A stretch of 22,137 nt of DNA. It comes from a virus. The stretch covers positions 1 through 22,137 of IMG/VR virus record IMGVR_UViG_3300032084_001015; one strand, written 5' to 3'. The position numbers and the translations under genes were made by a program. Under the pieces are notes generated by a model. That model saw only the letters and a program-made list of their open reading frames with translations, ran no database searches and had not been told where the DNA came from. Positions 1 through 6,890 of the stretch are shown here, in pieces. Positions within the stretch are counted from its first letter, which is position 1. The number at the start of each line of letters is the position of its first letter.

Positions 1-1
1 C

Positions 2-196
2 AAGGTTAATTTTTCCAAGCCTCAACCTGAAAAAAATCTAAACAAAAACAACGATTTAATCAAAGAGTCAGTGAAATCCTTAAAAACATTGGGTTATAAG
101 TCGGCAGAAGTCAAGCAAACTCTTAAAAATTTGTGTATATCTAATCAGTTTAAAAATTCTGAAAGTTTAATTGAGGCATTTTTCAAGTCGAGGTAG
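2..196 (+). CDS. 3' end of a gene with a RuvA domain III-like C-terminus (partial)
   Basis: An open frame enters from the left edge and stops at TAG (194-196); 64 codons are visible and the start lies outside the window. After a lysine/asparagine-rich linker, the last 45 or so residues include LIKESVKSLKTLGYKSAEV, which resembles domain III of the Holliday-junction protein RuvA (pattern ALxxLGYxxxEA, a small three-helix UBA-like fold that contacts RuvB). In RuvA this domain follows a flexible linker, as it does here. The resemblance covers one short motif, and UBA-like helices also occur in EF-Ts and other proteins, so the function is inferred. A role in junction processing would suit a phage that also encodes RecA. 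The next gene starts 5 nt after the stop, so the two are probably cotranscribed. Confidence 0.5.
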   Translation, partial: KVNFSKPQPEKNLNKNNDLIKESVKSLKTLGYKSAEVKQTLKNLCISNQFKNSESLIEAFFKSR

Positions 197-201
197 ATAA
201 A

Positions 202-870
202 TTGAGTAAGTTTATATTGCAAGCTGACGAATCAATGTTGAGAAATATTGACAGACTGGGCTACAGAGAGGAAAAACCCCCAGAAGATACCGAGTTTAGC
301 GATTTAGTTTCGATAAAGCCAGATGGGGTGCTGCCTGAACCACCTAAAAATACTAGCGATGTTACCAAATCAGAGTTAAAGCTAGTCTCAGAACTTACTC
401 AATCACTAACAGCAGCCGAAAAAACCCTAGTAATGCTAGTTGATAAAGACCCAAACTTGCTGTTCGTTGAACTTCTAGGCGTAGACATCCTTCCATTACC
501 TATTGAAAAGTTTAACAAGTCTTGGAATATTTTAGAGCCTATTATAATATCTCTGAAAAATAAATTCAACAGACCTAGACCTAAACAGTTGGTCGAGGCT
601 TTCCCAAGGTTTTATGATGATCTATCTATCAATGTTATTGAAAGTAAAACTCATCATACCCCAGCTTACCCGTCTGGACATACGGCATATGCCACTTTGA
701 TGGCCTCAATTCTATCAGATATTTATCCAGAACAATCATCTAAATTTTACGAAATAGCCAATCTAGCTGGTCATGCTCGCGTTTTACAGGGGGTTCACTA
801 CCCCTCAGACAACGATGCTGCTATGGTTATCACTTCAGCTATTTGGCAAGACATAAAACACAAAATATAA
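202..870 (+). CDS. PAP2-superfamily phosphatase, soluble form
   Basis: A 222-residue protein starting with TTG, supported by GAGG (190-193) eight bases upstream. All three signature motifs of the PAP2/vanadium haloperoxidase fold are present in order. They are K119-x6-R126-P127, PSGH at 157-160, and R193-x5-H199-x3-D203. In this family the SGH histidine and the H199 equivalent form and stabilise a phospho-histidine intermediate, and the Lys/Arg residues hold the phosphate. The enzyme should therefore be a phosphomonoesterase or a haloperoxidase-fold relative. Most bacterial PAP2 enzymes are membrane lipid phosphatases with several transmembrane helices. This one has no signal peptide or clear membrane segment, which points to a soluble enzyme. 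Its substrate is unknown. It lies 10 bases before a conserved phage gene. Confidence 0.85.
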   Translation: MSKFILQADESMLRNIDRLGYREEKPPEDTEFSDLVSIKPDGVLPEPPKNTSDVTKSELKLVSELTQSLTAAEKTLVMLVDKDPNLLFVELLGVDILPLPIEKFNKSWNILEPIIISLKNKFNRPRPKQLVEAFPRFYDDLSINVIESKTHHTPAYPSGHTAYATLMASILSDIYPEQSSKFYEIANLAGHARVLQGVHYPSDNDAAMVITSAIWQDIKHKI

Positions 871-880
871 AGGAATCACA

Positions 881-2137
881 ATGCCACTTCCATCGAAAAG
901 AGACGGGGAATCAAGAGAAAACTTTTTGTCTAGATGTATGTCTGACGAAAAAACAATTCAAGAGTTTAAAGACAATTCCCAAAGAATGGCTGTTTGTATG
1001 TCCAAGGCACTAGAAGACTTAGGTACTCTAAGCTCTGCTGCTTTTGCCCATGACGTTATTCACGATGGCTACACGGAGGCTATCAACGAAGATAACTTTT
1101 ACGTTCCATCAGAAGAAGAGTATGAAGATTGGGGAGAAGAAACAGAAGAATGGGATATTTCTGTGGCAAAGCCGGGACTTTGGGAAAACATCAGACGAAA
1201 AAAACAAAGAGAGGGTGACGACTATAAGCCTGCTAAAACAGTCAAAGAGGGCAGGCCCACTCAAGACCAATTGAAACGTGCCCAAAATCAAGAGTATGAT
1301 TCTGTTAAAGATTTCTTTGAGGCAGAAGCAAAGCCTAGTGATCCAAGAAGAACCCCCGCTCCAAAAAAAGACCAGAAAAAAGGGTCGAAAAAGAACAAGC
1401 CAGACAGTGCAAAAAACCCTAGCGGCAAAATCACCTTCAGTAAGAACACTACTGAAAGACTATCCAAAAAAGCAAAGGAACATAACGACAAGGGTAAGGG
1501 GTCAAAGGCGACTCTCGGTATGCTCAAGGCTGTGTACCGCCGAGGTGCTGGAGCATTTTCAACAAGTCACGCCCCTAAGATGTCTAGAGACGGATGGGCT
1601 ATGGCTAGAGTAAACGCTTTCATTTACCTGCTTAGAACTGGCAGACCAAAAAACGCAGCTTATACACAAGACAACGATCTTTTACCAAAGGGGCATCCTA
1701 GAAAGTCTAAAGCTAAAATGTCAGACAAGCAGAAGAAAGCTCTAGATAAAAACAAGGATGGTAAAATTGACAATGAGGACTTTGATCTTTTACGCAAAGA
1801 CAAGGCTGGGTACAAGTATAAAGACCTTAAAACCGGACAAATTTATGAATTTGAAAGGAAGGGCATTTACACAAAGGATGGTAGGAACTTGGTTCCCGTA
1901 AGAGCAGCAGAATATCAAGGTAGAAAAGTCAAACTCGGAAAGCCATTTCTAACTCCAAATGGCCCGAAAAAACGATCTGTTTATGTTAAAAACGAAAAGG
2001 GTAACGTAGTAAAGGTAAACTTTGGTGACCCTAATATGAAAATCAAGAAGTCTGATCCAGCTAGGAGAAAGTCATTTAGAGCTAGGCATAAATGCGAAAC
2101 TCCGGGACCTAAATGGAAAGCTAGATATTGGTCGTGA
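881..2137 (+). CDS. Conserved phage protein with EF-hand and RARH...YWS C-terminus, probable virion or morphogenesis protein
   Basis: 418 residues, starting at ATG behind AAAGGA. Four parts can be seen. Residues 1-46 (MPLPSKRDGES...SRCM...QRMAVC) match a short N-terminal module I know from many phage prohead-protease-linked and portal-linked proteins. Residues 75-185 are an acidic then very basic low-complexity linker. Residues 190-275 are a conserved block with RRGAGAFSTSH, GWAMARVNAF and LLPKGHP. Residues 289-300 form a canonical calcium-binding EF-hand loop (D289, N291, D293, I296, D300). The end, with RRKSFRARHKC and ARYWS, is a signature that normally continues as C-x-x-W. Here TGA follows directly and the frame then reads R-A-W-stop, so four residues appear to be lost. 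Function is unknown; a structural or assembly role is inferred from relatives recalled in large phages. Confidence 0.75.
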   Translation: MPLPSKRDGESRENFLSRCMSDEKTIQEFKDNSQRMAVCMSKALEDLGTLSSAAFAHDVIHDGYTEAINEDNFYVPSEEEYEDWGEETEEWDISVAKPGLWENIRRKKQREGDDYKPAKTVKEGRPTQDQLKRAQNQEYDSVKDFFEAEAKPSDPRRTPAPKKDQKKGSKKNKPDSAKNPSGKITFSKNTTERLSKKAKEHNDKGKGSKATLGMLKAVYRRGAGAFSTSHAPKMSRDGWAMARVNAFIYLLRTGRPKNAAYTQDNDLLPKGHPRKSKAKMSDKQKKALDKNKDGKIDNEDFDLLRKDKAGYKYKDLKTGQIYEFERKGIYTKDGRNLVPVRAAEYQGRKVKLGKPFLTPNGPKKRSVYVKNEKGNVVKVNFGDPNMKIKKSDPARRKSFRARHKCETPGPKWKARYWS

Positions 2138-2149
2138 CGAGCTTGGTAA
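2135..2149 (+). other. In-frame TGA where a conserved Cys is expected, followed by Arg-Ala-Trp-stop
   Basis: Reading through the stop of the preceding gene gives tga-cga-gct-tgg-taa, that is [stop]-R-A-W-stop. The expected ending of this protein signature, as I recall it, is WSC-x-x-W. One base change (TGC to TGA) therefore restores the full ending. Explanations are a nonsense substitution, a sequencing or assembly error, or UGA recoding (readthrough or selenocysteine). The standard code is otherwise used in this window: at least six other genes end in TGA and tryptophan is TGG throughout. Confidence 0.6.
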
Positions 2150-2151
2150 CT

Positions 2152-2166
2152 GTGTCAGTTTGACAC
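2152..2166. repeat. Perfect 6-bp inverted repeat overlapping a TTGACA box
   Basis: GTGTCA-GTT-TGACAC is a perfect dyad with a 3-nt centre. It sits 14 nt after the TGA at 2135 and about 100 nt before the DUF1501 gene. No T-run follows, so it is not a classical terminator. The right arm contains TTGACA (2160-2165), a consensus -35 hexamer, which makes an operator over a promoter a reasonable reading. An RNA hairpin acting on the upstream UGA is a second, weaker reading. Confidence 0.45.
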
Positions 2167-2188
2167 GCTAATGGATTTACAAAATAAA
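2160..2188 (+). promoter_or_regulatory. Weak sigma70-like promoter candidate before the DUF1501 gene
   Basis: TTGACA (2160-2165) is followed after 17 nt by AATAAA (2183-2188), which matches TATAAT at 4 of 6 positions. The -35 is perfect but the -10 is poor and lies in A-rich DNA where such matches are common. It would leave an untranslated leader of roughly 70 nt. Confidence 0.3.
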
Positions 2189-2265
2189 AAATAAGCAGGT
2201 AAAAACAGGGCTTAAAATGCAGTAAAAGACTTAAATCTTAATAGAAAGATAAGGATACGCGAAAA

Positions 2266-3480
2266 ATGAAAAGAAGACAGTTTTTATCATCACTAGCTGG
2301 GCTTGCCGCTTTAACGCAAACCCTCAAGGCTAACGAGAAGGAATTAAAGAAAAAAGGCAAGTCGGCTATACTTCTCTGGATGGGCGGTGGCCCGTCAACG
2401 ATGGACATATGGGACTTAAAGCCAGACGCACCAACTGGTGGCCCATTCAAACCTATAAGTACAACCGGAGATGTAGAAATCTGTGAGCATATGCCGTTAA
2501 TGGCAAAGCAGATGCACAATATGGCTATTGTGCGAAGCATGAGTACCCGTGAAGCTGACCACATGAGGGGTCGTTACTACATGCACACAGGCTATGTACC
2601 TAATCCAAATATGGTTCACCCAAGTTACGGAGCTATTCTTTCTAAAGAACTAGAAAGAGAAGACCTTTTGATACCTCAGTTTGTGTCAGTTAATGGCCCA
2701 AGTGCTGGAGGTGGATTTTTAGGTGCTGAATATTCTCCGTTTGTGGTAAACAGCGATGGTAGAATTAGAAATCTAGACTTAGAAATAGATGATAGATTTC
2801 GTCAAAGAACACAAGCCCTACATTTAATGGAAAACAACTTCATAAAAAACAATAGAGGGTCTCTCGCTAAAGAACATCAGAAGATATTGCGAAAAACATT
2901 TGATGCTTTGACCAGTATTGAGATGGACGCAATGAAGGTGGATGTAGAGCCAGAGTCCGTTAAGGAGCGATACGGGGACAACAGCTTTGGCAAAGGGTGT
3001 CTAATGGCTAGGAGACTTGTTGAGGTCGGCGTTCCATTTATCGAGGTCGGGCTAAACGGCTGGGACAACCATCAGAATATTTTTCCAACATTAAAAGACA
3101 CAAAGCTACCCATGCTAGATCAAGGCATGAGTGCCCTAATAGAAGACTTAGAGCAGCGAGGACTACTTGATGACACGGCTATCATATGGATGGGAGAATT
3201 CAGTAGAACTCCACGTATCAACCAGAACGCTGGGCGAGACCACTGGGCAAGAAGTTGGAGTGTGGTTGTAGGTGGGGCTGGCATGAATGGTGGTATATCT
3301 ATAGGTTCAACAAACGAAGACGGAACAGAAGTAGAAACAGAAAGCCACTCTTCGGAAGATGTAATGGTGTCGATTTGTAACGCTCTTGGCATTTCGTTGG
3401 AGACCACCTATACAAGCAACAGTGGGCGACCTATGAAAATAGCTAACTCAGGAAAAATTATAAAAGAGTTGTTTGTATGA
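2266..3480 (+). CDS. DUF1501-family protein with Tat signal peptide
   Basis: 404 residues; ATG is preceded by AAGGA about 10 nt upstream. The N-terminus, K2-R3-R4-Q-F-L followed by a short hydrophobic stretch, is a twin-arginine export signal, so the protein should be folded in the cytoplasm and then exported. The mature part is typical of DUF1501, a clan member of the alkaline phosphatase/sulfatase-like fold. It includes LLWMGGGPSTMDIWDLKPD (about 36-54), a HMRGRYYMHTGY segment, and IWMGEFSRTPRINQN...GRDHW near residue 315, with Asp, His and Glu residues suited to metal binding. The family has no settled reaction. It is abundant in Planctomycetes, where members are usually somewhat longer (about 450 residues). 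Cargo of this kind is unexpected in a phage and looks host-derived. It sits alone between two non-coding gaps, consistent with an acquired cassette. Confidence 0.85.
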   Translation: MKRRQFLSSLAGLAALTQTLKANEKELKKKGKSAILLWMGGGPSTMDIWDLKPDAPTGGPFKPISTTGDVEICEHMPLMAKQMHNMAIVRSMSTREADHMRGRYYMHTGYVPNPNMVHPSYGAILSKELEREDLLIPQFVSVNGPSAGGGFLGAEYSPFVVNSDGRIRNLDLEIDDRFRQRTQALHLMENNFIKNNRGSLAKEHQKILRKTFDALTSIEMDAMKVDVEPESVKERYGDNSFGKGCLMARRLVEVGVPFIEVGLNGWDNHQNIFPTLKDTKLPMLDQGMSALIEDLEQRGLLDDTAIIWMGEFSRTPRINQNAGRDHWARSWSVVVGGAGMNGGISIGSTNEDGTEVETESHSSEDVMVSICNALGISLETTYTSNSGRPMKIANSGKIIKELFV

Positions 3481-3530
3481 TGAAAAGGGGTGTCAATTTA
3501 AATATAACATAAATATTTAAAATAAGTGTG

Positions 3531-3536
3531 TATAAT
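3531..3536 (+). promoter_or_regulatory. TATAAT -10 candidate before the trypsin-like gene
   Basis: A perfect TATAAT lies 39 nt upstream of the chosen ATG at 3570, in an 89-nt gap. The position 17 nt further up (CATAAA) has no -35 similarity, so this is weaker than the three promoters at 4262, 11128 and 18980. Confidence 0.3.
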
Positions 3537-3569
3537 CTTTTGGTGTGTTTTACAAAGAAAGGTTATATT

Positions 3570-4256
3570 ATGTTTAGGCTATTTTTTCTGTTTTTAGGTT
3601 TTGTTTTATTTCCTCAGTTTTGCCAAGCTCAAAGCTGGGATGTATCACCAGAAAAAGATTATCAAAAGGGAGTGGTTTTACTTCAAGGTGACGGACTCCA
3701 AGGCTCTGGTACAGTTGTAAAATTTATTGAAGATGCTGGTGAAAATTACATTGGTTTAATTCTTACTGCCAGTCATTGCGTTAAAGATAAAAGCACCTTG
3801 TTTAATGTATTTTTTTCAGGTGGAAAAAAATCCGAGGGAGGTATAGTTGCTTACAATTCTATGTACATATTTGAAAGCTATAATGATGTAGCATTAATTG
3901 AGGCTGTTATACCTGACGAAATACCAGTGGTGGAAATATCTAACGAGAAAGTAAAGTGTGGCGAGGAAGTGGAAATGTGTGGTTATGCAACGGGTTCGTT
4001 GCGTCACTGGAACGCTAAATACGCAGGCTCTTCAATTCCCCAAGATGGTCACGTTATTTTTTCTTGGGCTATACAGGGCGACTCAGGTGGGCCAATTCTT
4101 TACAAGGGCAAGATCATAGGCGTTATATGCTTTGGTACTGCTTTAGAAAGATTTAACGACAGGTATATAGTTGGGCCAATTCACGGAACCAATATAGATA
4201 GGGTTAGATTCTATATAGATAATTACAAGCGAAAGAAAATCACAAAAGAAGTATAA
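3570..4256 (+). CDS. Secreted trypsin-like serine protease (S1 fold)
   Basis: 228 residues. I choose ATG 3570 over an upstream in-frame codon at 3528 because AAAGG (3558-3562) is 7 nt away and the protein then begins with a clean Sec signal peptide. That peptide is MFR, a phenylalanine/leucine core, then a QAQS cleavage region near residue 21. The S1 triad is complete and correctly spaced: H69 in TASHC, D106 in NDVALI and S172 in GDSGGP. The mature domain of about 207 residues is compact for a trypsin/glutamyl endopeptidase-like enzyme and has no extra PDZ domain. It should cleave proteins outside the cytoplasm of the host. The charged tail (KRKKITKEV) carries no anchor. Together with a metzincin at 15187 that has a very similar leader, it suggests a planned attack on envelope or extracellular proteins. 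Confidence 0.88.
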   Translation: MFRLFFLFLGFVLFPQFCQAQSWDVSPEKDYQKGVVLLQGDGLQGSGTVVKFIEDAGENYIGLILTASHCVKDKSTLFNVFFSGGKKSEGGIVAYNSMYIFESYNDVALIEAVIPDEIPVVEISNEKVKCGEEVEMCGYATGSLRHWNAKYAGSSIPQDGHVIFSWAIQGDSGGPILYKGKIIGVICFGTALERFNDRYIVGPIHGTNIDRVRFYIDNYKRKKITKEV

Positions 4257-4261
4257 TTGAT

Positions 4262-4290
4262 GTGCTTTAAGCGACCCCTTGAGTTATAAT
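4262..4290 (+). promoter_or_regulatory. Promoter candidate, KTGCKY-17-TATAAT type
   Basis: GTGCTT (4262-4267), a 17-nt spacer and TATAAT (4285-4290), 43 nt before the glycosyltransferase start. The same arrangement recurs at 11128-11156 and 18980-19008, which supports all three. Confidence 0.5.
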
Positions 4291-4327
4291 ACTATTAGCT
4301 TATAACAAAACAAACAAAGGGCACGCA

Positions 4328-5377
4328 ATGATAAACTTTCAAACTCCTATCAATTTTTTAGGGTATGGAGTAGCTGGATATAATATTTTTAAAGAGATTA
4401 TAAAGATTCATCCGTCCGCTGCTTTATATCCTATTTCTAGACCAGAATTTACTGATAAATATATTGAAAAAGGTCTGAATAACCGAGACTGGCTCAAAGG
4501 CCATTGTCCATCTGTAAAGATTTGGCATCAAAACGATGTTCACACTCACATCGGAAAAGGTGAGCATATTGGCTTCCCTATCTTTGAATTAACAGAGTTT
4601 AGCGAAGAAGAAGAATTGAGCATGTCGCACTGTGATAGACTGTTTGTTTGTTCTCAATGGGCTAAAGATGTTCTAACTAAAAACAATATTAAAAAACCAG
4701 AAGATATTCATGTAGTACCCTTGGGTGTGGACACTGAGATTTTCAAGCCAGTACCTTCAAGAAATGACGATAAAACAATATTTTTTAATTGTGGCAAGTG
4801 GGAAGTTCGCAAAGGTCACGATGTTTTACTAGAATGTTTTAATGCAGCCTTTGAGCCACGGGACAATGTAGAACTGTGGATGATGTGTGACAATCCGTTT
4901 ATTGGACAAATGAATGATCAATGGAAAAATCTTTACAAAAACTCTAGATTGGGCAGCAAAATCAAGTTCATCCCAAGGCAAGAAACTCACGAAGATGTGT
5001 ATAATATCATGCGACGAGTTGATTGTGGTGTTTTCCCCGCGAGAGCAGAAGGTTGGAATCTTGAGTTATTAGAGATGATGGCTTGCGGTAAGCAAGTTAT
5101 TGCGACTAACTATTCCGCTCACACTGAGTTTTGCAACAAAAATAATTGTTATTTAGTTGAAGTCGAAGGACTTGAACAAGCCTATGATGGGGTGTTCTTT
5201 TCTGGAAACCACGGGGAATGGGCAAGTCTTAACGATTCCGCTAAAGATCAGCTTATCGAACACATGAGAATGGTTCATGGCATTAAGGAGCGATACAATC
5301 ACGCAGCAATAGAAACGGCAAATAAATTAACATGGGAAAATTCAGCAAAGGAGCTAATAAATGGACTTAAACTTTAA
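4328..5377 (+). CDS. Glycosyltransferase, GT-B fold, family 4-like
   Basis: 349 residues with AAAGGG upstream of the ATG. The N-terminal half starts with NFLGYGVAGYNIFKEI (residues 9-24), similar to the first strand and helix of GT-B enzymes. The C-terminal half has the family 4 core: VPLGVDTEIF (129-138), FNCGKWEVRKGHDVLL (153-168), and the E-x7-E nucleotide-sugar-binding motif at E241 and E249 within EGWNLELLEMMACG. It should transfer a sugar from a nucleotide-sugar donor in the cytoplasm. No membrane segment is present. The acceptor is unknown; phage glycosyltransferases commonly modify host surface glycans, phage DNA or virion proteins. Its 3' end overlaps the papain-like protease gene by 17 nt, so translation of the two is probably coupled. 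A promoter candidate sits just upstream. Confidence 0.85.
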   Translation: MINFQTPINFLGYGVAGYNIFKEIIKIHPSAALYPISRPEFTDKYIEKGLNNRDWLKGHCPSVKIWHQNDVHTHIGKGEHIGFPIFELTEFSEEEELSMSHCDRLFVCSQWAKDVLTKNNIKKPEDIHVVPLGVDTEIFKPVPSRNDDKTIFFNCGKWEVRKGHDVLLECFNAAFEPRDNVELWMMCDNPFIGQMNDQWKNLYKNSRLGSKIKFIPRQETHEDVYNIMRRVDCGVFPARAEGWNLELLEMMACGKQVIATNYSAHTEFCNKNNCYLVEVEGLEQAYDGVFFSGNHGEWASLNDSAKDQLIEHMRMVHGIKERYNHAAIETANKLTWENSAKELINGLKL

Positions 5378-6287
5378 GTCGCCTAGAAAGATTTTAAATC
5401 ATTACAGAGATGGTTTCGTTGGAAGTGTTTGTGACCATGAAGACACAGCTAAACTTTTAGGTGAGTTGCCAATGCCTGTTTTTGGTGCTGCCGCTCACGA
5501 TCTTTTTGGTGCTGGGGAAGGCAAGCTCTCATTGCCCTTTAAATCGCTTTTAAAGTTTGACCCCGCGTTTGGGCCAAGTGAAGCACAAACAACCGGAGAT
5601 TGCGTAGCTCACGCCACACGTAACGCTATAGACATCACACGGGCAGTTGAGATAGACATTGATGGTCAGAGAGAGGAATTTATTGCTCGCGGAGCCACTG
5701 AAGCGATTTACCAGTCTAGACCTTGGAGCGATCAAGGTATGACATGCTCTGGTGCTGCTAGATATGTGAGCGAGAACGGAGGTATTCTAATTCGCAAAGA
5801 TTATGGAATGGTAGACCTTTCTGTTTACAATTCAAAGTTAGGCAGTAAAAAAATGATACCTCGTCAGATTTACAGCGAAGAAGCTCAGAAGCATCAAGTA
5901 AAAACAGTTTCTAATATTAGGACTATTGAAGAGGCTAGAGACGCATTGGCTAATGGTTATGCCTTGGGTGTTTGCTCTGGTTATGGCTTTAGTTCTAGGC
6001 GAGATAAAAATGGAATCGCTGCTCGAAGCAAGGGGTGGAATCACGACATGGCTTGGATAGCCTGTGATGACACCAGAGAGCGACTTAACGAGACATTGTT
6101 TTTAATTCAAAATAGCTGGGGAATATGGAATTCTGGGCCAAAAGTTAATGGGCAACCAGAAGGAAGTTTCTGGGTTCGAGAAAAAGATGCTCGCGGAATG
6201 TTGTCTGAAGGTGGGGCTTGGGTATTCTCAAACGTAGAAGGGTTTCCCGCTAGAGAAATTGACTATACAATAGATGAGGTATTTTAA
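5361..6287 (+). CDS. Papain-like (C1 family) cysteine protease
   Basis: 308 residues. The start lies inside the previous gene, behind AAAGGAG (5347-5353). The four C1 active-site positions occur in order. Q76 and C81 lie in QTTGDCVAHA (the oxyanion glutamine and nucleophile of papain's QGSCGSCWAF). H228 lies in WNHDMAW, and N251 in QNSWGIWNSG followed by GSFWVRE, the papain NSWG...G.F pattern. There is no signal peptide and no long inhibitory propeptide; only about 70 residues precede the catalytic segment. The protein is probably cytoplasmic, or released by a holin. It is followed with a 1-nt overlap by a run of small, mostly membrane-anchored proteins. That position is where a phage endolysin often sits, so a lysis role is possible; virion assembly proteolysis or host-protein cleavage are alternatives. 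Confidence 0.8.
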   Translation: MDLNFKSPRKILNHYRDGFVGSVCDHEDTAKLLGELPMPVFGAAAHDLFGAGEGKLSLPFKSLLKFDPAFGPSEAQTTGDCVAHATRNAIDITRAVEIDIDGQREEFIARGATEAIYQSRPWSDQGMTCSGAARYVSENGGILIRKDYGMVDLSVYNSKLGSKKMIPRQIYSEEAQKHQVKTVSNIRTIEEARDALANGYALGVCSGYGFSSRRDKNGIAARSKGWNHDMAWIACDDTRERLNETLFLIQNSWGIWNSGPKVNGQPEGSFWVREKDARGMLSEGGAWVFSNVEGFPAREIDYTIDEVF

Positions 6288-6682
6288 TGGACACTTCGAA
6301 AAAATTAATGGTAGGGGCTGCTTTGATTGCCTTTTTGGTTTTTTGTCAAGTAAAACCACAATTATCAAAAAATGTCATGTCAAATGACGAAATCAGTGCT
6401 ATCATAGTACAAGTGAACGAAGCATTTGACGAAGCGGAGTTGCAGGTTTTAGGTGTTGATCCAGAACCTAATACGCCGAAGGGTATAGACCCAGACCCAG
6501 AAAAGTGTATTTGTGGTGGTACTGGCGAAATTGTTCAAGGTGATGGTCACATCACTCAATGCCCGTACCACGGAAGTAAAGATGAGTCAGTTGAGTCTGA
6601 AGTACAGTATTTTGAGCCTGAAGCTAAGATATATGTTTATCCTAGACGTAAAGGCTTTTTAGAAAGATTATTTTTTAATTAG
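6287..6682 (+). CDS. Small membrane-anchored protein with CxC...CxxH zinc-finger-like motif
   Basis: 131 residues; the ATG shares one base with the previous TAA, which implies coupled translation. Residues 6-20 are hydrophobic and likely a signal anchor. Residues 73-96 read KCICGGTGEIVQGDGHITQCPYHG: C74, C76, C92 and H95, with DnaJ-like CGGTG spacing, suggesting a zinc site. The rest is acidic. I recall similar CxCxGTGxxxxGDGHxxxCP modules in uncharacterised phage proteins but cannot name a family. Its place between the papain-like protease and a holin-like gene suggests it belongs to the same envelope-acting cluster. Confidence 0.6.
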   Translation: MDTSKKLMVGAALIAFLVFCQVKPQLSKNVMSNDEISAIIVQVNEAFDEAELQVLGVDPEPNTPKGIDPDPEKCICGGTGEIVQGDGHITQCPYHGSKDESVESEVQYFEPEAKIYVYPRRKGFLERLFFN

Positions 6683-6690
6683 GAGAAGTT

Positions 6691-6879
6691 ATGAGTAAAG
6701 TAAAATCACTACTTACCAGTCGTCGTTTTTGGGCAGCAGGTATTGGATTGGTAGCTGTTGTTGCGTCTGATCTATTTGGAGTGACACTAGATCAAGACCA
6801 GCTTATTGGTGTGGTTACAATCGTTGTTACTTGGATCATTGGTGACACGGTGCGTGAAACTAAACTAGAAGAAAAGTAA
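6691..6879 (+). CDS. Holin-like small membrane protein
   Basis: 62 residues with a strong TAGGAGAAG ribosome site. Topology: a short basic N-terminus (SKVKSLLTSRRF), a first hydrophobic helix at about 13-31, a polar turn containing LDQDQ, a second hydrophobic helix at about 38-51, and a charged tail (RETKLEEK). Two helices, tiny size, basic and acidic ends and a SRRFW start resemble small phage holins. Holins form membrane holes that time lysis. Sequence conservation in holins is poor, so this rests on size, topology and position. Confidence 0.5.
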   Translation: MSKVKSLLTSRRFWAAGIGLVAVVASDLFGVTLDQDQLIGVVTIVVTWIIGDTVRETKLEEK

Positions 6880-6890
6880 GGAGTTAACCT

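Noticed and set aside
881-2149. Genome-wide reassignment of TGA (for example to Trp) to explain the stop inside the C-terminal signature
   Set aside because: Genes ending at 3480, 7662, 13454, 13779, 20015 and 20407 stop sensibly at TGA, and tryptophans in conserved motifs are TGG.
2238-2564. Minus-strand open frame opposite the DUF1501 gene (and similar minus-strand frames at 3120-3407, 5550-5735, 13474-13872, 16202-16480 and 18106-18402)
   Set aside because: Each lies opposite a clearly coding plus-strand gene, has no ribosome site and gives low-complexity or featureless protein. They are shadows.
3528-3569. Upstream start codons extending the genes at 3570, 8309, 9995 and 20400
   Set aside because: Each extension lies before the ribosome site or deep inside the previous gene, and at 3570 it would bury the signal peptide.
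6287-6682. DnaJ-type co-chaperone, from the CGGTG zinc-like motif
   Set aside because: Only one partial CxCGGTG motif is present, with no J domain and no second zinc module.
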